A DNA stretch of 64,000 bases from positions 248,001 to 312,000 of the forward strand of contig UCMS01000014.1 of assembly GCA_900473805.1 (NCBI GenBank), given 5' to 3'. The first letter of the stretch is position 1, and every line of letters begins with the position of its first letter. The translations under genes were made by a program, and so were the position numbers. Shown here piece after piece: positions 1 through 7,854 of the stretch. The stretch is from Hyphomicrobiales bacterium. Its GTDB lineage: Bacteria; Pseudomonadota; Alphaproteobacteria; Rhizobiales; Rhizobiaceae. The notes under the pieces are model-generated. The model was given only the letters and a program-made list of their open reading frames with translations, was not told where the DNA came from and made no database searches.

Positions 1-17
1 TACTCACGCTTCTTTCG

Positions 18-956
18 ATGCTGGTTGATCGATGCTCAGTCGAGGAAAGAGACGGCAAGGATACCGAGGACGCTGGCGAGGGCCGTGGACGTTCCGGGGG
101 TGGGAAATCACGTGCCAAGTCTGCCGAGAAGGAGAGAGCCAGTGGATCGACGGGTGTTGAAGTCATCCTTCCAGAGCCACCCATTCCCGAAGCCGTCCTG
201 GTCGACACCGATAGCCCAACGCTGACAACTGCGAAGGGCGCTCCCATCACAGTCGAAACGCTGTGCGGCTATGGGGCCGCCAAAGCGTGGACACGCGACC
301 TAAAAGCTGACCTGGAACTTTGGCGTGAAGGCGCTCTGACCTGGCCGGAGATGAGCACGAAACTTCTGCTGTCAGGGCCCCCCGGTACTGGCAAGACGAC
401 GTTTGCGCGGGCGCTCTGCAATACGCTTCAGGTACCGCTTCTGGTGACGTCGGTCGCCAATTGGCTGGAACCTGGATTTCTCGGTGATGTTCTCCAGAGG
501 ATGTCAGCCGCCTTTACCCAAGCATCGAAGCACGCGCCTGCGATCCTCTTCATTGACGAGATCGACAACATTGGCTCCCGCTCAAGTGCAGGCGCGCGGC
601 AATACGATGACTATTGGGTGTCGTTGATCAATCGCCTCCTTGAGCTGCTGGATGGTGCCACGAAAACCGAGGGCGTCGTGATCGTCGGTGCGACGAACCT
701 GCCCGAGAAGATCGATCCTGCCCTGCTTCGGTCTGGAAGGCTGGAGACACATGTCCGTATTCCGCTACCCGACGTCGAAACGCTGACCGGCATCCTTACG
801 CATCATCTGGGCAACGATCTTCCAGGCGTCTTGGCGTCGGCTCCTGCGAACCGCGTGAGGCTGCGGCCAGCTGCCGCGAGAAACGCCGATCGTCAAAAGC
901 TTCGGGAGAATTCCGAGAACCGGAAAACCGCAAAGGGAAAGGGAACCGCACTATGA
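18..956 (+). CDS. FtsH-like AAA+ ATPase, N-terminal half of a split AAA/M41 pair (possibly 5'-partial)
   Basis: AAA+ ATPase module with a Walker A motif (GPPGTGKT, near residue 119), Walker B (ILFIDEID, near 176) and a sensor/second-region segment ending in LLRSGRLE, as in FtsH and related ATPases. About 70 N-terminal residues are low-complexity and charged. The reading frame is open to the left edge and the ATG at 18 has no visible ribosome site, so the true start may lie outside the window. The C-terminal AAA lid is missing here and is encoded at the start of the next gene, which overlaps by an ATGA. Together the two would form an FtsH-like ATP-dependent zinc protease; there is no transmembrane segment in the visible part. 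Whether the split is natural or a frameshift cannot be told from sequence alone. Confidence 0.7.
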   Translation: MLVDRCSVEERDGKDTEDAGEGRGRSGGGKSRAKSAEKERASGSTGVEVILPEPPIPEAVLVDTDSPTLTTAKGAPITVETLCGYGAAKAWTRDLKADLELWREGALTWPEMSTKLLLSGPPGTGKTTFARALCNTLQVPLLVTSVANWLEPGFLGDVLQRMSAAFTQASKHAPAILFIDEIDNIGSRSSAGARQYDDYWVSLINRLLELLDGATKTEGVVIVGATNLPEKIDPALLRSGRLETHVRIPLPDVETLTGILTHHLGNDLPGVLASAPANRVRLRPAAARNADRQKLRENSENRKTAKGKGTAL

Positions 957-1702
957 CAAACCACGTCACTGATCCCGGAACTCTGCTTCGTCCACTCGCA
1001 CTACTGGCGTTGGGCAAGACCGGTGCGGATATCGAGCGCCTGCTCCGCGACATTCGTAGAACCGCGCGCCGCTCGGGCCGCGGCATCACCTGGCGCGACC
1101 TCGAGGCAGGTCTGCGGGCCGGACAGGCACCCATGTCCGCTGACCTTCGCAAACGTGCAGCCATCCATGAGGCGGGGCATGCGCTGGTCTATACCCTGAC
1201 CGGCATTGCGGAGGTACAATCCGCCAGTATCGCGTTGCACGGCGTCGGACTGGTCAAGACGGTCCCGAACGCGCATCTGCCGGAGACTGAAGCGTGGCTC
1301 ATGAGCAACATTGCCTCTCTCCTCTCAGGCCGTGCCGCCGAAATCCTCGTCTTCCACGAACCGATTGCCGGAGCCGGTGGCGCAGATGAAAGCGATCTCG
1401 CCCGCGCCACCGCAATGGCCCTGGCGGCTGAGACCAGTCTCGGCTTCTCGAAACAACAGCCGCTTCGCTATCGGTCGATCGCGATGGGCATGCACGAAGC
1501 GACGATCGATCGGGAACTCGCCGATCGCGTTAATCGGCGACTGGAGTGCGCAGAGGCGATGGCGCATGACCTGATCCAGGCTAACCGGTCGGCTCTCAAT
1601 GAGATTGCCTCAGGCCTGGAAAGCGTCGGCATTCTGTCGGGCGACGAGGTGAGGCGCATCGTTCGCGGTTCCGTCGGTGATAGCGAAAAGGGTGAGCCAT
1701 GA
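953..1702 (+). CDS. M41-type zinc metallopeptidase, C-terminal half of FtsH-like pair
   Basis: Residues about 1-50 resemble an AAA lid (TGADIERLLRDIRR, then a WRDLEAGL helix). The M41 peptidase motif HEAGH follows near residue 71; its two His bind zinc and Glu is catalytic. The third zinc ligand is probably the Asp in ADESDLARAT, about 70 residues later. The 249-aa product lacks its own P-loop. Its ATG overlaps the stop of the upstream ATPase (ATGA), which suggests translational coupling and assembly of the two halves. Function as a soluble ATP-dependent protease is inferred from the family; the substrate is unknown. Confidence 0.75.
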   Translation: MTNHVTDPGTLLRPLALLALGKTGADIERLLRDIRRTARRSGRGITWRDLEAGLRAGQAPMSADLRKRAAIHEAGHALVYTLTGIAEVQSASIALHGVGLVKTVPNAHLPETEAWLMSNIASLLSGRAAEILVFHEPIAGAGGADESDLARATAMALAAETSLGFSKQQPLRYRSIAMGMHEATIDRELADRVNRRLECAEAMAHDLIQANRSALNEIASGLESVGILSGDEVRRIVRGSVGDSEKGEP

Positions 1703-2207
1703 CCTCAGCTGAGAAAAGCCGATTCCTGATGGCGCCGGCGCGTTTCCTATCTCAAGATTTTCGATTCAGAAATCTGAGGGTTCGATTCTGAGTTCGGGGA
1801 TTTGGATTCGGGCTTCCCGATACGCGTTGCGAAATCTCGCAACGGCGTTACTCGGCTACGTATCCGCCTTCGCCACGCTCGGAGTTACTGCACCGCTTAC
1901 ATCCATGGCCATCTGAAACAACTTGGGCGCAAGGCATGTCGATTGAGATCACATCGTCATGCTTTGCGTCGAGTTCTGGACACGTCATCTCAATTTACCC
2001 TCATCCGATTCCGAATTCCCGAAGAGCGTTGCTGGATTCCGGTTCTGCGATTCATCTGCAAACGATGTTTGGGCGGGAGGGCGTGGACCGCTGGGCGTTC
2101 ATGCTGAGGTTGCATGAGGGAGGTGCCGCGCCGGCGGTTGGCTCGGTGGCTTTGTTGCTTGCATGGCCATCGGTCACGCTGAGGCTCCGACAACCAAGGA
2201 GCACACG
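1703..2207. other. Gene-free stretch with two small stem-loops
   Basis: No supportable gene in 505 bases. Open frames here lack ribosome sites and recognisable protein features. Two structures are visible: an imperfect stem-loop at 1751-1778 (CTC-AGATTT pairing with AAATCT-GAG, one bulge) shortly after the peptidase gene, and a perfect 8-bp inverted repeat at 1825-1844 (CGTTGCGA / TCGCAACG, loop AATC). Neither is followed by a T-run, so intrinsic termination is not shown. Confidence 0.5.
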
Positions 2208-2534
2208 ATGTCGAAGAAGCCTAGAAAGAGTAAGAAAGAACGCAACGCCGAGCAGGCGGAACGCCAACAGCAGGTGCGTGAGGATGCCAAGGCGCGCTGC
2301 CGTCCATCCCGTGACGACCTGGCTCGAGTTCTGCTGTGGCAGATCATTACTGCCGCGCAGGCGCATAAGGACACAGACCGCGCGCTGGGCAAAGTTCGGG
2401 ACTCTCTGACCAATGATCTTGAGCGCCAGGGATTTGCCGTCCGAGAATGCGAAGAAGTGTTCCACGAGATCGCTGACCGGTACAGCGACGGCCTCTACCC
2501 GTTCCGACCAAAGGGCCATCTCAAGCTTTCCTGA
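2208..2534 (+). CDS. Hypothetical small basic protein
   Basis: A 108-aa protein I do not recognise. The start at 2208 is chosen because AAGGAG lies about 7 bases before it; an earlier in-frame start at 2163 has no such site. The N terminus is very basic (MSKKPRKSKKERN), followed by a glutamine- and charge-rich helix and a more globular C-terminal half. No membrane segment or signal peptide. It stands alone between the protease pair and a long inverted repeat. Nucleic-acid binding is possible given the basic start, but nothing proves it. Confidence 0.5.
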   Translation: MSKKPRKSKKERNAEQAERQQQVREDAKARCRPSRDDLARVLLWQIITAAQAHKDTDRALGKVRDSLTNDLERQGFAVRECEEVFHEIADRYSDGLYPFRPKGHLKLS

Positions 2535-2558
2535 TCAGACGCTCTGCTCTCTATCAAA

Positions 2559-2621
2559 TGCAAACGCCGTTATGTTTTTATCCTCGTCTTCCCCCCGTTA
2601 CTCCTCATAACGGCGTTTGCA
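2559..2621. repeat. 16-bp perfect inverted repeat with 31-nt loop
   Basis: Left arm 2559-2574 (TGCAAACGCCGTTATG) is the exact reverse complement of the right arm 2606-2621. The 31-nt spacer is pyrimidine-rich and begins with TTTTTA. It lies just after the 108-aa gene and about 110 bases before the next. It could be a transcript-end hairpin, a REP-like palindrome or a recombination or protein-binding site. A T-rich tail after the right arm is absent, so a simple terminator is less likely. Confidence 0.7.
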
Positions 2622-2729
2622 GAAGAATCGAGAATCCATGGCCTCAAAACAAATTATCACGCGATCACGTTTTGAGGTTGACGGAAAGGCTACACGTGAT
2701 ATTTATCCTTCACGAACTGAGGGAGCATC

Positions 2730-3581
2730 ATGACAGACGGTCGATCATCTGCGGAGCGCCGCACGGACTGGAATAAACTCATGGCAAGCGAAGATCGCTG
2801 GGAGTGGGATTCGACACCGTGGCTGGACGCATGCCTGAGAGCTCAGGCCGAATTTTTGGCACTGGCAACAGGGCTGCCGGTTGCGGAACCAATCGCTGTC
2901 AAGGAGCTCTCGGCCGCAGCGTTGTTTAAAAGCCTCGCATACTACGGCCTTTACGGCGATGTGATGGACCGGGCTGAAATCCAGGATATCGAAGGTCATC
3001 TCGATGGTCACTTAGGCTTGGCCAAGACCCTGAAGGAAAAAGCCCCCTCCCGATGCGACGACCGGGTGGTTTCCAAGATAATCACCGTTGCCGACGGGCG
3101 GCGCAGCATCGAGCGAAACAACGGTCTGATCGAGCCCCTTGCCCTCGCCATTCTCGGTGGGGTTTCGGAAGGACGCATTCGCAATCTTATGTCCGGGACC
3201 AGCGCCGAGATCAGGTCCGTAGACGGGAAAATCCCTGCACCAGAAGCTGAACGCTGGTTGCAAGGCCGGGCGGCATTTTGGCCGTCCATATGGAGTGAAG
3301 ACCCACTTTTAGAAGAGGATAATGAAATGACTGCAGTACGAGTACCCCAAGCGTCGGACGGGACCGTCTTCCATCCGGGCCTGAGACGCAGAAGCGGCTA
3401 CATGATCGGCGAGAAGGGACAAGAGTTGACCATCGAGAATTATGACGCCGCACTTCGGGCGCTGAGCGAAATGGATGTGCCTCGCTGGCGTCGGCCAAAT
3501 TCCCAAGGCAACTGGGGTATTGTGAAGGCGTCAGGGTGGACTGTGTTAACCAGACAAGACCTGAACAACATCAAAGACTGA
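2730..3581 (+). CDS. Hypothetical protein with a possible HTH segment
   Basis: A 283-aa protein I cannot assign. GAGGGAG about 6 bases before the ATG supports this start. The segment GGVSEGRIRNLMSG followed by a spacer and PAPEAERWLQGR (about residues 142-185) resembles the layout of excisionase- or MerR-like helix-turn-helix proteins, in which a recognition helix precedes an (E/A)RWL helix. The C-terminal 80 residues contain several aromatic positions (WRRPNSQGNWGIVKASGW). No signal peptide. A DNA-binding or regulatory role in the island is an inference only. Confidence 0.5.
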   Translation: MTDGRSSAERRTDWNKLMASEDRWEWDSTPWLDACLRAQAEFLALATGLPVAEPIAVKELSAAALFKSLAYYGLYGDVMDRAEIQDIEGHLDGHLGLAKTLKEKAPSRCDDRVVSKIITVADGRRSIERNNGLIEPLALAILGGVSEGRIRNLMSGTSAEIRSVDGKIPAPEAERWLQGRAAFWPSIWSEDPLLEEDNEMTAVRVPQASDGTVFHPGLRRRSGYMIGEKGQELTIENYDAALRALSEMDVPRWRRPNSQGNWGIVKASGWTVLTRQDLNNIKD

Positions 3582-3731
3582 TCAGACCAAATCGCTTCTC
3601 ATGCGATTTGCAGCTTCTATGCTGACTGCGTAGCGGCATCACCCAATCAACCAGCTTCGATCAACTATTCCAACCCCCTCCATTTCCTGGAGCGGGAATG
3701 CCGACTGCTATTCTTTTTTAGGGAAACCGAT

Positions 3732-4304
3732 ATGAAAAACACAGACGTACTTGCCGCCCTCCTCGCCCAGACCCCGGTGAAGACAGCCTCTCTGCCACGT
3801 GATCAGCGGGGTATCTACGGCCTGATCGATCACACCCAGCGCCTGCGCTACATCGGCCGCACGACAGCGGAAGACGAAAGTTTTCACAAGCGCATCCACG
3901 GGCGTCATCGGACAGGGTCGGAAACGTACAGCCACTATTTCTCAAAGATTTACAACACCGGCAGGATGTATCGAGATCGGTTGATGCAGCAGGGTCATCC
4001 CGATGCCAAGGTCGCGAAGGACCTTCGTTCTGCGTTCATCGCGGAATACTGCCGGGCGGTTTACGTGCCTCTTGAAGCAAGCGAGTTGGAAATTTCGGCA
4101 ATCGAGGCTGCAACGATTGCCATCGCGCCATCGGAGAACGTTCTCTGGAATCGGGCGACAACATTGGTCTACCCGGAGCCGACAGAGCTCGTGGATCGGC
4201 TCGTCACGAAGCTTGGCTACTCTGGCGATCATATTGCCGCACTCGAACGGCAACAGGCTCGTTTCAATACAATCGCGGGCAGGATGATGCTCGCCGCCGT
4301 GTAA
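3732..4304 (+). CDS. GIY-YIG domain protein
   Basis: A 190-aa protein with the GIY-YIG signature: GIYGLID near residue 27 and LRYIGRT near residue 38, followed by RIHGRH, which supplies the conserved Arg region. A later Glu (EISAIEAATIA) and Asn (SENVLWNR) match the expected metal-binding Glu and C-terminal Asn. The family contains homing endonucleases, UvrC and restriction enzymes that cut DNA through a metal-dependent nick. AGGGAAA precedes the ATG by about 7 bases. It is monocistronic, about 400 bases upstream of the helicase cassette. Nuclease activity is inferred from motifs; the target is unknown. Confidence 0.65.
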   Translation: MKNTDVLAALLAQTPVKTASLPRDQRGIYGLIDHTQRLRYIGRTTAEDESFHKRIHGRHRTGSETYSHYFSKIYNTGRMYRDRLMQQGHPDAKVAKDLRSAFIAEYCRAVYVPLEASELEISAIEAATIAIAPSENVLWNRATTLVYPEPTELVDRLVTKLGYSGDHIAALERQQARFNTIAGRMMLAAV

Positions 4305-4713
4305 TTCAGAGCAATAACCGTGGCGATGCGGAAATCATTTCCGCTTCACTACACCTCAGCCTGACCCTCAATAGGCTCGGGACTTCTACGGTGTGCCTGA
4401 CGATCGATACGCCTTCCGTTTCCTACGCTTCACTACCACCAATGCTGTGGGCGTGCGCGAAAAATGCCGGGCCAATGTTGGTAAACTCTGGAGTTGTATA
4501 AGCCAGCACTCTAAAAGTCTTGATCGATGATTTGATGTTTGCATCCAAAGTGACTCGTGCACGATGCACGGGTATTAAATGTGATTTGATCAAGCGGTAG
4601 GGTTTAAGGGGCACGTGTGTCATGTTCTTGATCGTCCGTAGATTTTTGGAGCTTGCGGTTTCGTGATAGCCACGGATCGCACTGAAAGATGAGTAACCTT
4701 CAAGGGGCTTTTC
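4305..4713. other. Gene-free leader before the helicase cassette
   Basis: No gene seen in these 409 bases. The stretch is less GC-rich than the flanks and may hold the cassette promoter, but no convincing -35/-10 pair was found. Two palindromic elements stand out: a 17-base odd palindrome at 4328-4344 whose reverse complement occurs at 18603-18619, and CGTGCA-CGA-TGCACG at 4556-4570, the kind of dyad a repressor could bind. Both roles are guesses. Confidence 0.45.
4328..4344. repeat. 17-base palindrome shared within the island
   Basis: GCGGAAAT-C-ATTTCCGC is an 8-bp perfect dyad around one central base. The same 17-mer in inverted orientation is at 18603-18619 inside the integrase start region, and a degraded relative lies at 16744-16760 next to the integrase stop. 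It could be a binding site for an island regulator. Confidence 0.5.
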
Positions 4714-7700
4714 ATGCCTAAACGGTCCAGCCATAAAGTTGGAAGTGAACTCTTCATAGTGGACAACAGCGAGGACGACTGGAAGGTCGTCCGTTACCTC
4801 AAGGACTGGTGTTCACTGTCCAAAAGGTTCGATATCGCCACGGGATACTTCGAGATCGGCTCTCTTCTCGCGCTGGAAGAGGAGTGGATGAAGGTTGATA
4901 AGATACGCATTCTTATGGGCGATGAAGTGTCTCGCCGCACAAAGAAGGCGTTTGAGAAAGGTCTCGCTGAGATCGGCAGAAGGCTTGATGAAAGCCTTGA
5001 CCGAGAGAAGTCGAAGAATCACTTTCTAAAGGGGGTGGATGCCATTTCAGATGCCATACGATCTAAGCAGATCGAGTGTCGAGTTTACCGCAAAGATAAG
5101 TTTCACGCGAAAGCTTACATCACACATGCCCGCTTGGAGGTAATAGGCTCGTCGGCTCTGGTGGGTTCTTCGAACTTTACGCATCCAGGCTTAACTCAAA
5201 ACATTGAGCTCAATGTTCAGGTGACGGGTTCTCCAGTCGCAGTACTCCAGGAATGGTTCGAAGAGCACTGGGAGGAAGCGGAGGATGTGACGCCAGAGCT
5301 ACTTCAAGTGGTTGAGAAGCACACGCGCGAATATAAGCCCTTTGAAGTTTACGCTCGGTCTCTTCAGCAATACTTTCTCGGTCACGAGGAGACGGCGGGC
5401 GAGTGGGAGAAGCGGAATTCGCGAATTTTTCCGATCTTGGCCAAGTATCAACGAGACGGTTACGGCGGCCTGCTGAAGAGAGCGGAGAAGTTTGGGGGCG
5501 CATTTCTTTGCGATGGCGTAGGCTTGGGCAAGACGTTCGTCGGCCTGATGCTTATCGAGCGCTTCGTAGTCCACGAGGGGAAGAATGTCGCTCTTTTCGT
5601 TCCAAAAGCAGCCAAGGAAGCTGTTTGGGAGCGAGAACTGAAGAAGCGGCTGCCTCACCTGTTCAAGGGTTTCGCCAATCTTCGAATCTATAGCCACACC
5701 GACCTGATGCGAAGTGCCATGCGCGAGGAGCTCGATCAGATCGCAAAGCAAGCGGACGTCATCATCGTTGATGAAGCGCACCATTTCCGGAACACGGGGA
5801 TTCGAGGAGTGGATGCCAAGGAGAGGAAATCCCGCTATTGGCGTCTTTACGACATAGCCGAAGGTAAGCAGGTATTCCTGCTGACTGCGACGCCGATCAA
5901 CAACCGTTTGACCGACTTCCAGCACATGGTTGAACTCTTCTCTCGCCACCGGGCCGATTATTTCGCTGGTGGAACGCTCGGCATCCACTCGTTGCCCGGC
6001 TACATCCGGCAACTCGAAAAACAGATCGAAGGCGAAATCTACGGCGGCAACGGTGATGAGCCGCTGGAGCTGAACAGTGCTGATGTTGCCAAACGTCTCT
6101 ACTCCGACCCTCTTATGGATGCCTTGGTGGTCCAGCGTAGCCGAAGCTATGTGAAGGAAAGCATGAAGCGTGAGGGTGACGGTGATGTCATGTTCCCGGA
6201 ACCACGCAAGCCTACGGTGGCCGACTACAATGTGCGGCAAACCTATGGGAAGCTGCTGGAAATGGTCGCCGCTGCTTTCAACAAGCGCGAACCACTTTTC
6301 GTGCTCGGAATTTACAATCCGTATGCTTATTACAAAGGCGACGCTGAAGACGTAGCAACGGCCTTAGAGCGTGGACGCCTGAAGCAGGTAGTCGCCCTCA
6401 TCCGGACTAGCTTCTTGAAGCGGTTTGAAAGTTCCGCTGAGGCGTTCAAACAGTCCTGCTGGCGGCTCCTGCAAAAGCTTCTTGCTTGGCTTGAGGTTCA
6501 CTGCGAGACAGATCACGAGAAGGCACAACTGGAGCGTTGGAAGCGTAAGCATTCGAAGCTGCTCGGTTACAAGCCTGATCGAGACCTGTTTGATACCGAA
6601 GTCGATGAAGACCTGGTGCCGGCTGAACTCATCGAGGATATCGAGAAGGACAAACTCGATCGCCGGGAATTCAAGGTCGAGGAGATCATCGCCGACAGCA
6701 TTGCTGACCTGGAGCAGATTGCCGACTTCCTGAACGAGCTGGAGAAATTTAGACCAAGCCAGGATTTGAAGCTGAAAAAGCTGGTTCAATTGCTGACCAA
6801 GGACCCCGTGCTGTCAAAGCACAAGGTGCTAATTTTCAGCGAGTTCGGCGACACCGCGCGTTACCTAGCAACCCAACTCAGGGAGAGCGGAATTGATGGT
6901 GTTGAGCAGATTGACAGCGGCACCAAGGGCGACAGGACAAAGATCATCCAACGTTTTGCCCCCTACTACAATGACAGCAGTAGCAAGGAGCAGGGCGACC
7001 GCGAGATCAGGGTGCTGATCTCCACGGATGTGCTCTCAGAAGGTCTGAACCTTCAGGACGCGACCCGGCTAATCAACTATGACCTGCATTGGAATCCTGT
7101 CAGGTTGATGCAGCGCATCGGCCGTGTCGATCGCCGAATGAATCCCGAAATCGAGGCGCGGATATTGAAGGACCATCCGGAGCAGAAGGAGATTCGTGGC
7201 ACTGTCGCCTATTGGAATTTCTTGCCGCCCGAAGACCTAGACGAGCTGCTGCACCTTTATGGCAAGGTCGCGCACAAGACCCTGCGCATTTCGAAAACGC
7301 TTGGCATCGAGGGCAGGAAACTGCTCCGCGAAGACGATGATTACGAGGACCTGCGAAACTTCAATGAACAGTATGAGGGCCAGCAGAGCCCCGACGAAAA
7401 CCTTCATCTTGAGTGGCAGGATTTGCTCAAGGAGCATCCAGGTCTTGAGGAGATGCTGAACGCCTTTCCAAATGCGGTTTTCAGTGGAAAGCAGAACCTC
7501 AAACCCGGCACCCGCGCCGTCTTTTTCTGCTACGCACGCCCGGCGCATGACAAAGCCGCAAGTGAGCAAACCGGCGAAGATATCTGGAGCGCGGAGGCGG
7601 GCGACGTACAGTGGTATCTTTATGATGTCGCCAGCGGGAAGGTCCTAGAAGAGGCACCATTGATGGCGGACGCCATCCGTTCCGATCCGTCGACACCACG

Positions 7701-7839
7701 CCACCTCGAGATCGAACGTCTGCAACTTTCGGATATTCGAACAGCAGTCGAAAGGCACATTACGAAAACTTTCTTACGGAAGGTTCAAGCGCCTGTCGGC
7801 GTAGGACCTGTTCTGAAGGCTTGGATGGAATTGAATTGA
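4714..7839 (+). CDS. SNF2-family helicase with N-terminal phospholipase-D-like domain
   Basis: A 1041-aa protein. Residues about 1-200 form a PLD-like domain with FHAKAYI (near 129-135) and GSSNFTHPGL (near 150); the spacing follows HxK...GSxN, but the Asp expected four residues after the Lys is His. Residues about 240-440 are a SNF2/DEAD-like ATPase with motif I DGVGLGKT (near 267), motif II VDEAHH (near 352) and motif III LTATP (near 390). A helicase C domain follows near 700-830, with SEGLNLQ and QRIGRVDRR. AGGGG precedes the start. It is followed 15 bases later by a DNA methyltransferase, so a role in DNA translocation for restriction or phage defence is likely but inferred. The PLD domain may be a nuclease or a binding module. 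It is not obviously DISARM DrmD, which has no PLD domain of this kind as far as I know. Confidence 0.8.
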   Translation: MPKRSSHKVGSELFIVDNSEDDWKVVRYLKDWCSLSKRFDIATGYFEIGSLLALEEEWMKVDKIRILMGDEVSRRTKKAFEKGLAEIGRRLDESLDREKSKNHFLKGVDAISDAIRSKQIECRVYRKDKFHAKAYITHARLEVIGSSALVGSSNFTHPGLTQNIELNVQVTGSPVAVLQEWFEEHWEEAEDVTPELLQVVEKHTREYKPFEVYARSLQQYFLGHEETAGEWEKRNSRIFPILAKYQRDGYGGLLKRAEKFGGAFLCDGVGLGKTFVGLMLIERFVVHEGKNVALFVPKAAKEAVWERELKKRLPHLFKGFANLRIYSHTDLMRSAMREELDQIAKQADVIIVDEAHHFRNTGIRGVDAKERKSRYWRLYDIAEGKQVFLLTATPINNRLTDFQHMVELFSRHRADYFAGGTLGIHSLPGYIRQLEKQIEGEIYGGNGDEPLELNSADVAKRLYSDPLMDALVVQRSRSYVKESMKREGDGDVMFPEPRKPTVADYNVRQTYGKLLEMVAAAFNKREPLFVLGIYNPYAYYKGDAEDVATALERGRLKQVVALIRTSFLKRFESSAEAFKQSCWRLLQKLLAWLEVHCETDHEKAQLERWKRKHSKLLGYKPDRDLFDTEVDEDLVPAELIEDIEKDKLDRREFKVEEIIADSIADLEQIADFLNELEKFRPSQDLKLKKLVQLLTKDPVLSKHKVLIFSEFGDTARYLATQLRESGIDGVEQIDSGTKGDRTKIIQRFAPYYNDSSSKEQGDREIRVLISTDVLSEGLNLQDATRLINYDLHWNPVRLMQRIGRVDRRMNPEIEARILKDHPEQKEIRGTVAYWNFLPPEDLDELLHLYGKVAHKTLRISKTLGIEGRKLLREDDDYEDLRNFNEQYEGQQSPDENLHLEWQDLLKEHPGLEEMLNAFPNAVFSGKQNLKPGTRAVFFCYARPAHDKAASEQTGEDIWSAEAGDVQWYLYDVASGKVLEEAPLMADAIRSDPSTPRHLEIERLQLSDIRTAVERHITKTFLRKVQAPVGVGPVLKAWMELN

Positions 7840-7854
7840 TTTGAGGGGGAAACA

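Noticed and set aside
1936..2409. Open frame of 157 codons in the gap after the peptidase gene
   Set aside because: No ribosome site, arginine-rich random-looking product, and it runs into the better supported gene at 2208.
4478..4502. TTGGTA and TATAAG as a promoter for the helicase cassette
   Set aside because: The spacer is only 13 bases, too short for a sigma-70 promoter.
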